This document shows, in pieces, positions 7,294 through 16,027 of a stretch of 64,000 nucleotides of DNA; within the stretch, counting starts at the first letter, position 1, and each line of letters starts with the position of its first letter. The DNA is from an uncultured Verrucomicrobiales bacterium (GTDB lineage: Bacteria > Verrucomicrobiota > Verrucomicrobiia > Verrucomicrobiales > Akkermansiaceae). The position numbers were made by a program, and so were the translations under genes. The notes below the pieces were generated by a model, which ran no database searches, had not been told where the DNA came from, and was given only the letters and a program-made list of their open reading frames with translations. Where the stretch lies: contig CALCHQ010000104.1 of NCBI GenBank assembly GCA_937901085.1, positions 1-64,000 of the forward strand. Direction: 5' to 3'.

Positions 7294-10164
7294 TCAGGCA
7301 TCCACCAGCACTTCACGGGCGCGGGTCGCGCCAGAGGGGGCAGAGATAACACCATTCTCCTCCATCATATCCATAATCTTGGCGGCGCGGCCGTAGCCGA
7401 TGCTGAAGCGGCGCTGCAACAGCGAGGTGCTGGCCTTGCGCTCTGTCACCACCAGCTGCACACAGCGGGTGTAGAGTTCCGCCTCTTCATCATTCATGTT
7501 CTTGGTACCGATGCGCCCGCCATTGTCCGCATTCGGAGAACCACCCTCCGCGTTGTCCATTTCGGCCGCCACGCCCTGCTCAAACTTCTGCTTGGCGTGG
7601 GCAGCGCAATGGGCAATAATCTTGGCAATTTCCGCATCGCTCACAAAAGCCCCCTGCACGCGGGTCATCTTGGTGATGCCGCCGGGCGGCAGGAAGAGGC
7701 TGTCACCCTTGCCCAGCAGGTTCTCGGCACCAGCCGTGTCCAGAATGATGCGGGAATCCAGCGGGCTGGCCACGCGGAAGGCAATGCGGCTAGGAATGTT
7801 GGCCTTAATGGTACCGGTCACCACGTTGGCACGCGGGGTCTGGGTGGCTGCCACCAGGTGAATACCGGCGGCACGCGCTTTCTGCGTGAGGCGGGCAATG
7901 TAATTCTCCAGGTCTTCCTTAACCACCATCATGAGGTCGGCCAACTCGTCGATGATGATGACCACGTATGGCAGTTTGAGCGGAATGGGTTCGGGATCAT
8001 CGAAGTCGAACTCATCCTGCTTCTCCTCTTCCAGGGGGATTTCTTCCTCGGCCTGACGCTCGATTTCGCTGGCCCAGGCTTCCACAGCAGCGTAGTCAAT
8101 GGGGGAATCGTTCTCCTCCTCCGGCTCATCGGCCGGGCCATCGTCCTCGCGGTTATTAAAGTCCTCGAAATTGCGTACGCCTACCTGGCTGAACAGGCGG
8201 TACCGGCGTTCCATTTCATTGACCGCCCAGCGCAGCGCACCAATCACACGCCCCGGCTGAGTCACTACCGGGCAAATCAGATGCGGCAGCTTGCGGTAGG
8301 GCTGCATCTCCACCACCTTGGGGTCTACCAGTATCAGCTTCAGTTCCTCCGGGCGGAACTTGTAGAGCATGGAAAGAATCATGCTGTTGATACACACGGA
8401 CTTACCGGAACCGGTCGTACCCGCCACGAGGGTGTGCGGCATGGCCGCCAGATCCCCGATGACAGCATTGCCATACACATCCTTACCCAGAGCTACGGGA
8501 ATACGCAGTTTCGGGTTGTTGAAATTATCAGACTGCAGCAGTTCGCGCAGATACACCGGCGACTTCTGGGCGTTTTCCAGCTCGATACCCACAGTATTCT
8601 TGCCGGGAATGGGAGCAAGAATGTTCACCGACTTCGAACTGGTGGCCATCATGATGTCCTTATCCAGAGCCGCAATGCGGTTGACGCGAAGACCTCGCGG
8701 AGGATAGAACTCGTAGCGGGTGATACTCGGACCACGCGTGATATCGCCCGGTTCCACCAGAATCTTGAAGGTATCCAGCGTCTCAATGATGCGCTGCTGC
8801 ACATCCATCATCTCCCGCTGGGCTGCGGCCGTCACATCCTGGGAAACAGGTTCGAATTTGAGCAGCTCATAAGGAGGCAGCGGATAATCCTCGTACTGGA
8901 CGCGGGTATCCTTCTTTGTAGCAGCGGGGGCGGCCTTTGCGGGTGTATGAATGCGGCTGGCAGGAGCTTTCAGAGCGGCCGGCTTCGGAGCAGCCGGGGT
9001 GGCTGCGGCAGAACGGTTACCCATGCGGCGATCCACCTGCTCAGCCAGCCGAGTGTTCACCACGCTGCTGCGCGGAGAGGGAGCCGGCGCAATCTCCCGG
9101 CCGGGAGCATTCTGCAAGGCAATTTTCTCCTCCACGGGTTCCATCAAATCCAACAGGTTTCTGCGGTTCACCGAAGGCGCGTATTGACGACCGCGCCCCG
9201 TCGGCGGGCGCTGCAATTCCACGCGCTCAGCCTCCCGGCGGCGACTTTCGGCCATCTGCTGCTCAAAGGATTGCACCGGCGGATAATCTGGCTCCACATA
9301 CGACGGTTCGGCATAGCGGCGGGAATCCAGCCCGGCACGCTGCCGGGACTGCGGCATAAGTGGCTCATCATCCCCGAACAGTTCATCCCTGCCCCCAGCC
9401 CGGCGGGCTTCGGCGGCCGCCACTTCGGCATCTGCCGCAGCAGCCTCACGGGCGGCAGCCAGTTCGCGGTCCAGCTGTTCCTGGCGCTCGCGGAGGCGCT
9501 GTTCGCGGAGCGCGCGGCGTTCCTCACGCCGGAGGGCACGATTCTCGCGCCAGCGGCACCAGAGGTTGGAAAGGTCATACCATACTTCTTTCCAGAAGCG
9601 GATAAAGGTGTAGCGGGCAAAGTAAATCCAGGCTGTTGCATGAAGCAGCAGGAAGGTGACCAGAGCCCAGCGCGTACCTATGAGGGGTTCTACCACGCAG
9701 CATCCATCCAGATACCCCAGGAGGCCACCCACCGAATACAGGCTGTGGGCGCGTTGCCAGCCGCTCAGGAACCAGGGCTGCAGGGCAAAGATAGCGCTGC
9801 CGAACATCACCAGGCAGAACATGGCCACCATCTGCAGCACATAGGGGCGGCGGGGCCAGATGGCAAGTCCACCGGCAAAGATGAGCAGCAAGGCCAGCGC
9901 ATAGTACGAGGTTGCCCCCAGCAGCCAGTTACAGAGCCCCGCCAGATACAGGCCTATAAGCCCCAGCCAGTTGGTACAGGGAGCCTCCTCGGCGGCGGTA
10001 CCGCCCGTCGGATTCAGGAAATCCCAGCCCATCTCTCCCTGCTCGTAGCTGAACAGAGCCGCCGCCATCATCAGGGCAAAGAGGATGAGGCTCAGCGCGG
10101 TCACGCGTGTGGGCCATGTTCTCTCATTCCTCCGGGGCAGCTGGGGTTCTGTCTCGTACTCCAT
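7294..10164 (-). CDS. ftsK: DNA translocase FtsK/SpoIIIE
   Basis: 956 residues. Four or five transmembrane segments (about 20-180) anchor it at the septum. A long charged, low-complexity linker rich in R, E, A and P (about 190-440) follows. The motor domain has Walker A GTTGSGKSV (near 580) and Walker B VVIIIDELADLMM (near 735). A C-terminal winged-helix gamma domain (about 890-956, QRRFSIGYGRAAKIMD) reads KOPS-type sequences. FtsK pumps chromosomal DNA during division and activates dimer resolution. Oddity: an acidic insertion of about 60 residues (near 667-730, rich in D and E) sits between Walker A and Walker B. It is a single-gene unit with its own promoter and terminator. Confidence 0.95.
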   Translation of the reverse strand: MEYETEPQLPRRNERTWPTRVTALSLILFALMMAAALFSYEQGEMGWDFLNPTGGTAAEEAPCTNWLGLIGLYLAGLCNWLLGATSYYALALLLIFAGGLAIWPRRPYVLQMVAMFCLVMFGSAIFALQPWFLSGWQRAHSLYSVGGLLGYLDGCCVVEPLIGTRWALVTFLLLHATAWIYFARYTFIRFWKEVWYDLSNLWCRWRENRALRREERRALREQRLRERQEQLDRELAAAREAAAADAEVAAAEARRAGGRDELFGDDEPLMPQSRQRAGLDSRRYAEPSYVEPDYPPVQSFEQQMAESRRREAERVELQRPPTGRGRQYAPSVNRRNLLDLMEPVEEKIALQNAPGREIAPAPSPRSSVVNTRLAEQVDRRMGNRSAAATPAAPKPAALKAPASRIHTPAKAAPAATKKDTRVQYEDYPLPPYELLKFEPVSQDVTAAAQREMMDVQQRIIETLDTFKILVEPGDITRGPSITRYEFYPPRGLRVNRIAALDKDIMMATSSKSVNILAPIPGKNTVGIELENAQKSPVYLRELLQSDNFNNPKLRIPVALGKDVYGNAVIGDLAAMPHTLVAGTTGSGKSVCINSMILSMLYKFRPEELKLILVDPKVVEMQPYRKLPHLICPVVTQPGRVIGALRWAVNEMERRYRLFSQVGVRNFEDFNNREDDGPADEPEEENDSPIDYAAVEAWASEIERQAEEEIPLEEEKQDEFDFDDPEPIPLKLPYVVIIIDELADLMMVVKEDLENYIARLTQKARAAGIHLVAATQTPRANVVTGTIKANIPSRIAFRVASPLDSRIILDTAGAENLLGKGDSLFLPPGGITKMTRVQGAFVSDAEIAKIIAHCAAHAKQKFEQGVAAEMDNAEGGSPNADNGGRIGTKNMNDEEAELYTRCVQLVVTERKASTSLLQRRFSIGYGRAAKIMDMMEENGVISAPSGATRAREVLVDA

Positions 10165-10178
10165 ATTACAGCGCGACT

Positions 10179-10207
10179 ATCATACGTTGTTTTCTCCTTT
10201 TCCGCAA
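10179..10207 (-). promoter_or_regulatory. Promoter of ftsK
   Basis: On the minus strand TTGCGG (10207-10202), 17-base spacer, TATGAT (10184-10179). The -10 box ends 14 bases before ATG 10164. Confidence 0.65.
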
Positions 10208-10269
10208 GTTCAAAGTGCGTCCTATCCCCTACTCCCTGCAAGGCACAGGTATACGGCCCTCATTCTGCG

Positions 10270-10291
10270 AAAACGCCCGCAGTTGCGGGCG
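10270..10291 (-). terminator. Terminator of the anaerobic RNR operon
   Basis: Minus-strand hairpin with a 7-bp all-GC stem (10291-10285 with 10280-10274), a 4-base loop and TTTT. It lies 13 bases after the nrdG stop. Confidence 0.75.
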
Positions 10292-10303
10292 CGGAAAACG
10301 AGG

Positions 10304-11005
10304 TCAGCGGTAGCGTTCTTCGGGGAAATTGCGGTAGCCGATGGTGAGGGGGCTCATATCATCCAGCAGGCGGCGGTCGTATCGGCGGGTCGGAGGAGCC
10401 AGGTTACCCAGCGTCTTGCCCTTGTCCGGCTCAAAGAAAAACTGCAGGTAGTAGTTGCCCCGGTATCCCAGCGCATGCGTATCGCGAATCATGCGGAGGA
10501 TATCGGCCTCATCCAGGAGGTCGGGGTGAACCGTTGTGCGGACCTCGTGGGCCACGCCATAGTGCAGCAAGGTGGTCAGCGTTTCCTGGTAGCGCTCAAA
10601 GAGGAGCTTACCGCCGGGGAGCCGCCAGCTGCGGTCAGAGGGCATCTTGTTATCAAGAGCCACATAGTCAATCAATCGTTCTTCCAGCAGGTTCCGGATG
10701 ACCTGCGGATTGCTGCCGTTGGTATCGACTTTAATCAGATAGCCGATTTTCTTGATTTCACGGCAGATTTCTGCAATGTCGGGGTTGAGGGTGGACTCCC
10801 CCCCGGAAAGCACGACGGCATCTAGGAAACCGGCGCGCTCCCGGAGGAAAGCCATCTCATCCTGCCCGCCGCCATGACTCAGAACAAGTTCCGGATTATA
10901 GCAGTAGGGGCAACGCAGATTACACCCGGTGTACCAGAAGATACAGGCCGCTTTTTTCGGATAATCCAGAAAGGTAAGCGGGGTGATATCTGCGGGGTGA
11001 CGCAT
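10304..11005 (-). CDS. nrdG: Anaerobic ribonucleoside-triphosphate reductase activating protein (radical SAM)
   Basis: 233 residues. TFLDYPKKAACIFWYTGCN leads into the radical-SAM cluster motif Cys28-x3-Cys32-x2-Cys35 (CNLRCPYC), then YNPELV. This is the longer NrdG type often called anaerobic RNR activating protein. It uses S-adenosylmethionine and a 4Fe-4S cluster to place the glycyl radical on NrdD. Later in the chain SGGESTLNPD matches the SAM-binding GGE region. It is the last gene of the operon nrdD - glycyl-radical protein - nrdG, 22 bases behind the small gene. Oxygen-sensitive, so it implies anaerobic growth. Confidence 0.93.
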   Translation of the reverse strand: MRHPADITPLTFLDYPKKAACIFWYTGCNLRCPYCYNPELVLSHGGGQDEMAFLRERAGFLDAVVLSGGESTLNPDIAEICREIKKIGYLIKVDTNGSNPQVIRNLLEERLIDYVALDNKMPSDRSWRLPGGKLLFERYQETLTTLLHYGVAHEVRTTVHPDLLDEADILRMIRDTHALGYRGNYYLQFFFEPDKGKTLGNLAPPTRRYDRRLLDDMSPLTIGYRNFPEERYR

Positions 11006-11027
11006 ATTCTATGGTTCGCAACGCGAA

Positions 11028-11240
11028 TTACTTGAGGATGGCGTCGCAGCCACAGCCGCAAGGCTCTTCGAAGTGGGCGCGTTCCTCGAATTCACCCTGC
11101 TTGCCAGCGTTGAAGGTTTCCACCGGGCGGTGGTAGCCCATGACGCGGGTATACACGGTGCACTTGGTGCGTTCTTCGGCATGCTCGGCCAGAATCTGCT
11201 CGTCTGTCTTGTATACGGGTTTAACTTCCGGGTTGCTCAT
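11028..11240 (-). CDS. Separate glycyl-radical domain of anaerobic ribonucleotide reductase NrdD
   Basis: 70 residues. CTVYTRVMGYHRPVETFNAG (residues 27-46) matches the conserved C-terminal end of NrdD. It includes the RVxGY motif in which the Gly (Gly35) carries the radical, and the FNxGKxxEFxxR stretch. In most bacteria this segment is fused to NrdD. Here it has its own ATG, a different frame from nrdD, and an in-frame stop (TAG, 11255-11253) just upstream. It therefore cannot be a simple frameshifted tail. Cys27 would complete the zinc site begun by three Cys in the main subunit. The C-terminus carries Cys61, Cys63 and Cys65. It is probably a trans-acting subunit activated by NrdG. Whether such splits are already catalogued I cannot tell. 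Confidence 0.85.
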   Translation of the reverse strand: MSNPEVKPVYKTDEQILAEHAEERTKCTVYTRVMGYHRPVETFNAGKQGEFEERAHFEEPCGCGCDAILK

Positions 11241-11287
11241 ATTCGTGTTGTTCTATTGGTTTGGGGTTGGTTAACTGTTATGTCGGC

Positions 11288-13405
11288 TTAGAAGAGCGGC
11301 AGCTCAGGCTGTTCCTCGGTGCGGGCGCGGTCGATAAGCTCCTGGTCGCAGAGCGGGCAGAAATCGTGGCGGCCGCGGAGGTAGCCATGCTTCTCGCAGA
11401 CAGAGAAGAGCGGGGTCACCGTAATGTAGGGCATCTTGAAGTTGGTCAGCACCTTGCGCACGATGTCGCGGCAGGCCTCCGGGGAGGAGATAGCCTCGTT
11501 CATGTACATGTGGAATACCGTACCGCCCGTGTAGCAGCACTGCAGCTTGTCCTGCATCTGCAGAGCCTTGAAGAGGTCGTGCGTGTAACCGGCAGGCAGC
11601 TGGGAGCTGTTGGTGTAGTAACGGTGACCGGGAGTACCGCTCTGGATGATGTCCGGGAAGCGCTTCTGGTCTTCGCGGGCGAAGCGGTGGGTCGTACCTT
11701 CGGCGGGGGTGGCCTCCAGGTTGTAGAGGTTGCCGGTGGTCTCCTGGTAGCCGCGGATGCGTTCACGCATGAAGTGCAGCACTTCCTCTGCAAAGGCGAT
11801 GCCCTGCGGTTCGGCGGTGTTCATCGTATCATTGGAGAAGTTACGCAGCATTTCGTTCATGCCGTTCAGACCAATGGTGGAGAAGTGGTTGCGAAGGTGC
11901 GGCAGGTAGCGCTTGGTGTAGGGGTACAGGCCGCGCTCGTACAGGGTGTTGATGAACACGCGCTTCTTCTCCAGCGTATCCTTGGCCAGATCCATGAGTT
12001 CGCCCAGCTTGGTGTACAGCAGGTTCTTGTTGCCCTTGTACAGGTAGCCGAGACGTGCCAGGTTGATGGTCACCACACCGATGGAACCGGTCATTTCAGC
12101 CGAGCCGAAGAGACCACCACCGCGCTTGAGGAGTTCGCGCAGGTCGAGCTGCAGGCGGCAGCACATGGAGCGCACGGCATCCGGCTTGTAGGCTTCTTCG
12201 TCGATGACCTTGTTGCCGTTCTCGTCGTACTTGTACTGGGAACCCACGAAGTTCTGGAAGTAGGAGGAACCAATCTTGGCGGCGTTCTCGAAGAGAAGCG
12301 GCACGTTCTCGCCATCCCAGTCGAAGTCCTCGGTGATGTTCACCGTGGGAATCGGGAAGGTGAAGGGCTGGCCGGTGCTGTCACCCTCGGTGAGGACTTC
12401 ATAGAAAGCCTTCTGGATGACCATCATTTCCTTCTGGAAGTGCTTGTAGGTGAGATCGGTCAGGCTATCCACACCACGTTCCTTCGCCAGCGCAAGGAGG
12501 GCTTCGTCCTCCAGTCCTTCGAAGATGTGCTGGTTGCCGGACATGGGCGTCTGGTCACGCAGATCGCGGGGCACAGTCCAGTCAATCGTCACGTTGGTGA
12601 AGGGGCTCTGCCCCCAGCGGCTGGGTACGTTCAGGTTGTACACAAAGCCACGCAATGCCTTCTTCACGGCCTTGTAGGGCAGCTGGTCCTTGAACAGGTA
12701 GGGGGAAAGGTAGGTGTCGAAGGAGCTGAAAGCCTGTGCACCGGCCCATTCGCTCTGCAGAATACCCAGGAAGTTTGCCATCTGGCCGAGCGCTTCGCGG
12801 AAGTGCTTGGGCGGGCGGCTGTTCACGCGGCTGCGTACGCCGTTGAAGCCCTCATTGAGCAGGGCACGCAGACTCCAGCCGGCGCAGTAGCCGGTAAGGC
12901 AGTCAAGGTCATGGATGTGGTAGTCGCCATTGCGGTGGGCGGCGCCTTCCTCCGGAGTGTAAACCTGGTCGAGCCAGTAGTTGGCAATCACCTTACCGGC
13001 GGTGTTGTTCACCAGACCGGCATTGGAGTAGGTGGTGTTGGAGTTGGCCTTGATGCGCCAGTCCGTGTTGCCGACATATTCCTCAATGGTCTGTTTACAA
13101 TCCACCCAGGTGTTGCCCTTGTAAAGACCGGCAATCTGCTCACGCTGCAGCTTGTGCAGGAAACGGTATTTAATGAAATTACGGGCTGTGTCGTAGGCGC
13201 CGGCACGCATGAGTTCCTTCTCGATGCGGTCCTGCACCATTTCCACAGGCAGGTATTCTTCGTGCTTCAGCTTATCCAGCACATTGGCGTAGACAAGAGG
13301 ATTGTATTCCTCCTGTGAGGCGTGGAACGCTTTCTCGATGGCCTGCTGTACCTTGTAGGCCTCGAAGCGCTCACGCTTACCGTTTCGTTTGATGATTTCA
13401 GGCAT
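11288..13405 (-). CDS. nrdD: Anaerobic ribonucleoside-triphosphate reductase, catalytic subunit without glycyl-radical tail
   Basis: 705 residues from ATG 13405, where the ATP-cone begins (MPEIIKRNGKRERFEAYKVQ). The frame extends 16 residues further upstream, but those look non-homologous. The ATP-cone (about 1-95) senses dATP/ATP. The large barrel domain binds nucleotide and reduces NTPs to dNTPs under anaerobiosis. Near the C-terminus Cys670 and the CPLC pair Cys683/Cys686 belong to the structural zinc site. The chain then ends in PELPLF, without the RVxGY radical motif, which is encoded 47 bases downstream as a separate protein. A promoter is at 13518-13490. NrdR-like boxes lie further upstream. 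Confidence 0.93.
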   Translation of the reverse strand: MPEIIKRNGKRERFEAYKVQQAIEKAFHASQEEYNPLVYANVLDKLKHEEYLPVEMVQDRIEKELMRAGAYDTARNFIKYRFLHKLQREQIAGLYKGNTWVDCKQTIEEYVGNTDWRIKANSNTTYSNAGLVNNTAGKVIANYWLDQVYTPEEGAAHRNGDYHIHDLDCLTGYCAGWSLRALLNEGFNGVRSRVNSRPPKHFREALGQMANFLGILQSEWAGAQAFSSFDTYLSPYLFKDQLPYKAVKKALRGFVYNLNVPSRWGQSPFTNVTIDWTVPRDLRDQTPMSGNQHIFEGLEDEALLALAKERGVDSLTDLTYKHFQKEMMVIQKAFYEVLTEGDSTGQPFTFPIPTVNITEDFDWDGENVPLLFENAAKIGSSYFQNFVGSQYKYDENGNKVIDEEAYKPDAVRSMCCRLQLDLRELLKRGGGLFGSAEMTGSIGVVTINLARLGYLYKGNKNLLYTKLGELMDLAKDTLEKKRVFINTLYERGLYPYTKRYLPHLRNHFSTIGLNGMNEMLRNFSNDTMNTAEPQGIAFAEEVLHFMRERIRGYQETTGNLYNLEATPAEGTTHRFAREDQKRFPDIIQSGTPGHRYYTNSSQLPAGYTHDLFKALQMQDKLQCCYTGGTVFHMYMNEAISSPEACRDIVRKVLTNFKMPYITVTPLFSVCEKHGYLRGRHDFCPLCDQELIDRARTEEQPELPLF

Positions 13406-13489
13406 ATTGCGTAGAGGTTGTAGAGAGTTTTTCGAACCCGTTGACCGGGGCATTCCGGCAGGCGGGTTCCTGCGCGGTGCACGGGGTTC

Positions 13490-13518
13490 ACTCTATCATT
13501 CAGAAAATCACTTTGCAA
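13490..13518 (-). promoter_or_regulatory. Proximal promoter of the nrdD operon
   Basis: Minus strand: TTGCAA (13518-13513), 17-base spacer, TAGAGT (13495-13490). Leader of roughly 75-80 bases to ATG 13405. The region 13520-13640 is AT-rich and holds an interrupted inverted repeat of the type TTATACAA...TTGTATAA. No riboswitch I know is visible in the 366-base gap 13406-13771. Confidence 0.65.
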
Positions 13519-13709
13519 GAAAAAAATCGCCTGCGGTCGCACTTTTCTTTATACAAAATATAGAATACACATTTTGCTATACATACTACATATTGTATAA
13601 CCGTCTCCTTTTTCTTTCTTTAGAATAGTTCTCATTTAAGAAATCCGAAGTATCGATGCAAGGCGTTGAAACAAGCGGTCTCCAACGGATGGAGAGGCTT
13701 TCTAAAAGA

Positions 13710-13761
13710 CACCTGTATATAGTGGAGACGTCCACCCTACACCACTAAATATAGCGTGCAA
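13710..13761 (-). promoter_or_regulatory. Pair of NrdR-box-like sites with overlapping distal promoter upstream of nrdD
   Basis: Two 16-base sites, 13710-13725 (CACCTGTATATAGTGG) and 13742-13757 (CCACTAAATATAGCGT), resemble the NrdR box ACACTATATATAGTGT. They start 32 bases apart, i.e. three helical turns, the spacing typical of NrdR operators. A weak minus-strand promoter, TTGCAC (13761-13756) and TAGGGT (13739-13734) with a 16-base spacer, overlaps the upstream box. NrdR represses ribonucleotide reductase genes when dATP is high. The nrdR gene is not in the window. Confidence 0.6.
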
Positions 13762-13771
13762 AAAAAGTTCC

Positions 13772-14656
13772 TCAATTCTGTGCCCAGATGCACTTGAGGT
13801 AGTCCTCACCATCAAAATCGAAGGGCATGGGCACAGAAACAAGGCTTGCAGAGGGAATTCCTGCCGACACCATACGTCTGAAAGCCGACAGAGTCAATTT
13901 GCGGCAATTCGTCGAACAAAGGATGCAGCCACCGGGGGCAAGACAGGCAGTGGCAAGCCGGACGAGGTGGTCATAATCCTTCTCGACGCGCCACACCTTT
14001 CCCTTTTCATCGCGGGAAAACGTGGGAGGGTCGAGTACAATGACATCAAAGCGGCGTCCCTGCCGCGCAAAACGATCCATCCAATGCAGTGCATCTCCTT
14101 TGCAGAAGAAATGCTCATCGGGGTCGAGGTCGTTGAGCGCCATATTCTCCCGGCACCAGCTCAGGCAGGGCTGAGCGAGGTCCAGGGTAGTGGTCTGAGC
14201 CCCGGCCAGCGCCGCGCACACAGAGAAAGCGCCAGTATAGGCAAAAGTGTTGAGTACCTTCATCCCCGGACGGCACATGCGGCGGAGTTCAGCGCGATTG
14301 TCGCGCTGATCCAGGAAAATGCCCTGGGAATAGCCTGCCCCCATATCCATGAGATAGTTCACTCCATTCTCCTGAATCACGAAACGCAGGGGAACATCAG
14401 GCCCGCAGAGAAACTGCGGCGCTTCCTTCACATCCTTATCCAGGCGCTTCACATACACCGGCCGCCCCGTTGTCCGGAGCATATCCTTGAGCGCAGGCGG
14501 CAGGGCTGCATCACGCAGGGAGACCAGCAGGCGGTCTGCCAGGGCATCAATGAACACGCCTGGCCACGGTGTACCATCAGAAACACGGAACGCATCCGTG
14601 GCAGGCGGCAGCTTGGCCAGGCGTTGCTCGATGAGCCTTTGCAGGGTGTTACTCAC
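13772..14656 (-). CDS. RlmI-like class I SAM-dependent rRNA methyltransferase
   Basis: 294 residues if translation starts at GTG 14656, which overlaps the sufE stop as GTGA. The longer frame to 14761 would run deep into sufE and is rejected. Key motifs are LDQRDNRAEL, the SAM-binding VLNTFAYTGAFSVCAALAGA, and the catalytic-loop VIVLDPPTFSR. This is the layout of RlmI/RlmK-type C5-cytosine methyltransferases of 23S rRNA, although the N-terminal PUA domain is shortened. It is the third gene of argF-sufE-rlmI. The exact target base is not deducible. Confidence 0.82.
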   Translation of the reverse strand: MSNTLQRLIEQRLAKLPPATDAFRVSDGTPWPGVFIDALADRLLVSLRDAALPPALKDMLRTTGRPVYVKRLDKDVKEAPQFLCGPDVPLRFVIQENGVNYLMDMGAGYSQGIFLDQRDNRAELRRMCRPGMKVLNTFAYTGAFSVCAALAGAQTTTLDLAQPCLSWCRENMALNDLDPDEHFFCKGDALHWMDRFARQGRRFDVIVLDPPTFSRDEKGKVWRVEKDYDHLVRLATACLAPGGCILCSTNCRKLTLSAFRRMVSAGIPSASLVSVPMPFDFDGEDYLKCIWAQN

Positions 14657-15078
14657 AGCAGGTAGGTACTGGCAGCCGTATCCGCTGCCTTGCGGATGGT
14701 GGAAGCCATGGAAGTGAGCGCGTTGGCGCGTGTGGAAGCCAGATGTTCCTTCAGCCCGCAATCATCGAGGCGGCTCAGGTCCGCCGCCAGAATGGCAGAA
14801 GGAGTCAGACCGGAAAGCAGGCGGATGAAAAGCGCGATGAGCCCCTTGGTGATGAGCGAGTCACTATCTGCATGAATGATAAGCTTGCCATCATCCATTT
14901 CCGTACCCACCCACACGCGGCTCTGGCAGCCTTTAATCAGGTTGCTGTTCCTGCGGTATTTTTCCGGCATGGCCGGCAGCTTGCGCCCCAGCGAGATGAT
15001 GAATTCGTACTTCTCTGTCCAGTCTTCAAAGACGGACATATCATCCAGCAGCGCTTCAATGCGTGTATTATAGTCCAT
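14653..15078 (-). CDS. sufE: SufE-like cysteine desulfuration protein
   Basis: 141 residues from ATG 15078; the frame upstream belongs to argF in another phase. It has the SufE/CsdE sequence, with NLIKGCQSRVWVG carrying the sulfur-accepting Cys and HADSDSLITKGLIALF following. SufE takes persulfide sulfur from the desulfurase SufS and passes it to the SufB scaffold for iron-sulfur cluster assembly. No other suf gene is visible nearby, so it is separated from the main cluster. It starts 4 bases after the argF stop and overlaps the following methyltransferase start. Confidence 0.92.
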   Translation of the reverse strand: MDYNTRIEALLDDMSVFEDWTEKYEFIISLGRKLPAMPEKYRRNSNLIKGCQSRVWVGTEMDDGKLIIHADSDSLITKGLIALFIRLLSGLTPSAILAADLSRLDDCGLKEHLASTRANALTSMASTIRKAADTAASTYLL

Positions 15079-15082
15079 CACT

Positions 15083-15997
15083 TTACTTGCGGCTGGTGGA
15101 CAGCGTGTAAAGCACGGCCTTCTGGGCATGCAGGCGGTTCTCGGCCTCGCGGAAGATGACAGGGGCATTGGCCTCAAGCACCTCTTCGGTAATTTCATAA
15201 CCGCGGTAGGCGGGCAGGCAGTGCAGTACAATGTGCCCGGGGGCGGCCAGCTTGAGCAGCTCGTCGTTCACCTGGTAGGGGAAGAAAGCTTTCTCCTTGG
15301 TGCCCTTCTCTGCCTCCTGCCCCATGGAAATCCAGGTATCGGTGTTGATGACCATGCAGTCGCGCACAGCTTCGGCCGCATCGGTGGTGCAGATGATGTT
15401 CGGGCAATCGAGCGCAGCCAACGTCTCCGCCTTGGGCAGAGCCTGTTCCGGGCCGGCCAGCACCAGCGTGAAGCCGAGGCGCTTGGCAGCCCACATCCAG
15501 GAGCGGCCCATATTGTTATCCACATCGCCCAGGAATGCAATCTTCATACCCTTCCAGGAACCCACACCGTACTGCTCCTCGATGGTGAGCAGGTCGGCCA
15601 GAATCTGGCAGGGATGCTCCAGGTCGGTCAGGGCGTTGATGGTAGGCAGCTTGGAGTAATCAGCAAAGTCCACCACATCCTGCTGGTCGTAGGTGCGGAT
15701 GATGGCGCCGTGAATCATGCGGCCCAGCACACGGGCAGTATCCTTGATAGGCTCGCCGCGGCCCAGCTGGATATCGCGGGTGGAAAGGAACATCGGGCGG
15801 CCACCCAGTTCGGAGATACCCACCTCAAAGGATACTCGCGTGCGGGTAGATGACTTGGAGAAAATTAGCGCCCAGGTCTGCCCGGCCAGGGGTTGTTCGG
15901 TGTGGCAACCACGCTCGGCTTTGAGCTTGTGCCCCAGGGCAAGCAATTCACAGATCTGCTCGCCGGTCAGCTCTTCGATAGAAAGAAGGTTTTTCAT
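15083..15997 (-). CDS. argF: Ornithine carbamoyltransferase
   Basis: 304 residues, normal length. The carbamoyl-phosphate motif is STRTR (50-54). The ornithine-binding loop is HCLPAYRG, with the catalytic Cys at about 260. DLEHPCQILADLLTI is also present. It condenses ornithine and carbamoyl phosphate to citrulline in arginine synthesis. It is the first gene of the argF-sufE-rlmI operon and divergent from threonine dehydrogenase across 171 bases. Acetylornithine-type relatives exist, but the motif set fits the ordinary enzyme. Confidence 0.95.
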   Translation of the reverse strand: MKNLLSIEELTGEQICELLALGHKLKAERGCHTEQPLAGQTWALIFSKSSTRTRVSFEVGISELGGRPMFLSTRDIQLGRGEPIKDTARVLGRMIHGAIIRTYDQQDVVDFADYSKLPTINALTDLEHPCQILADLLTIEEQYGVGSWKGMKIAFLGDVDNNMGRSWMWAAKRLGFTLVLAGPEQALPKAETLAALDCPNIICTTDAAEAVRDCMVINTDTWISMGQEAEKGTKEKAFFPYQVNDELLKLAAPGHIVLHCLPAYRGYEITEEVLEANAPVIFREAENRLHAQKAVLYTLSTSRK

Positions 15998-16027
15998 GAT
16001 AAATGTAAAATTTTCCGGGAAAGCAGC

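Noticed and set aside
11241..11287. Sequencing frameshift splitting nrdD
   Set aside because: The downstream frame has an in-frame TAG before its ATG, and nrdD ends in a natural-looking tail 47 bases away. One base change cannot join them.
13406..13709. Riboswitch (cobalamin or other) in the nrdD leader
   Set aside because: No conserved boxes of known classes were seen; only AT-rich DNA with an interrupted inverted repeat.
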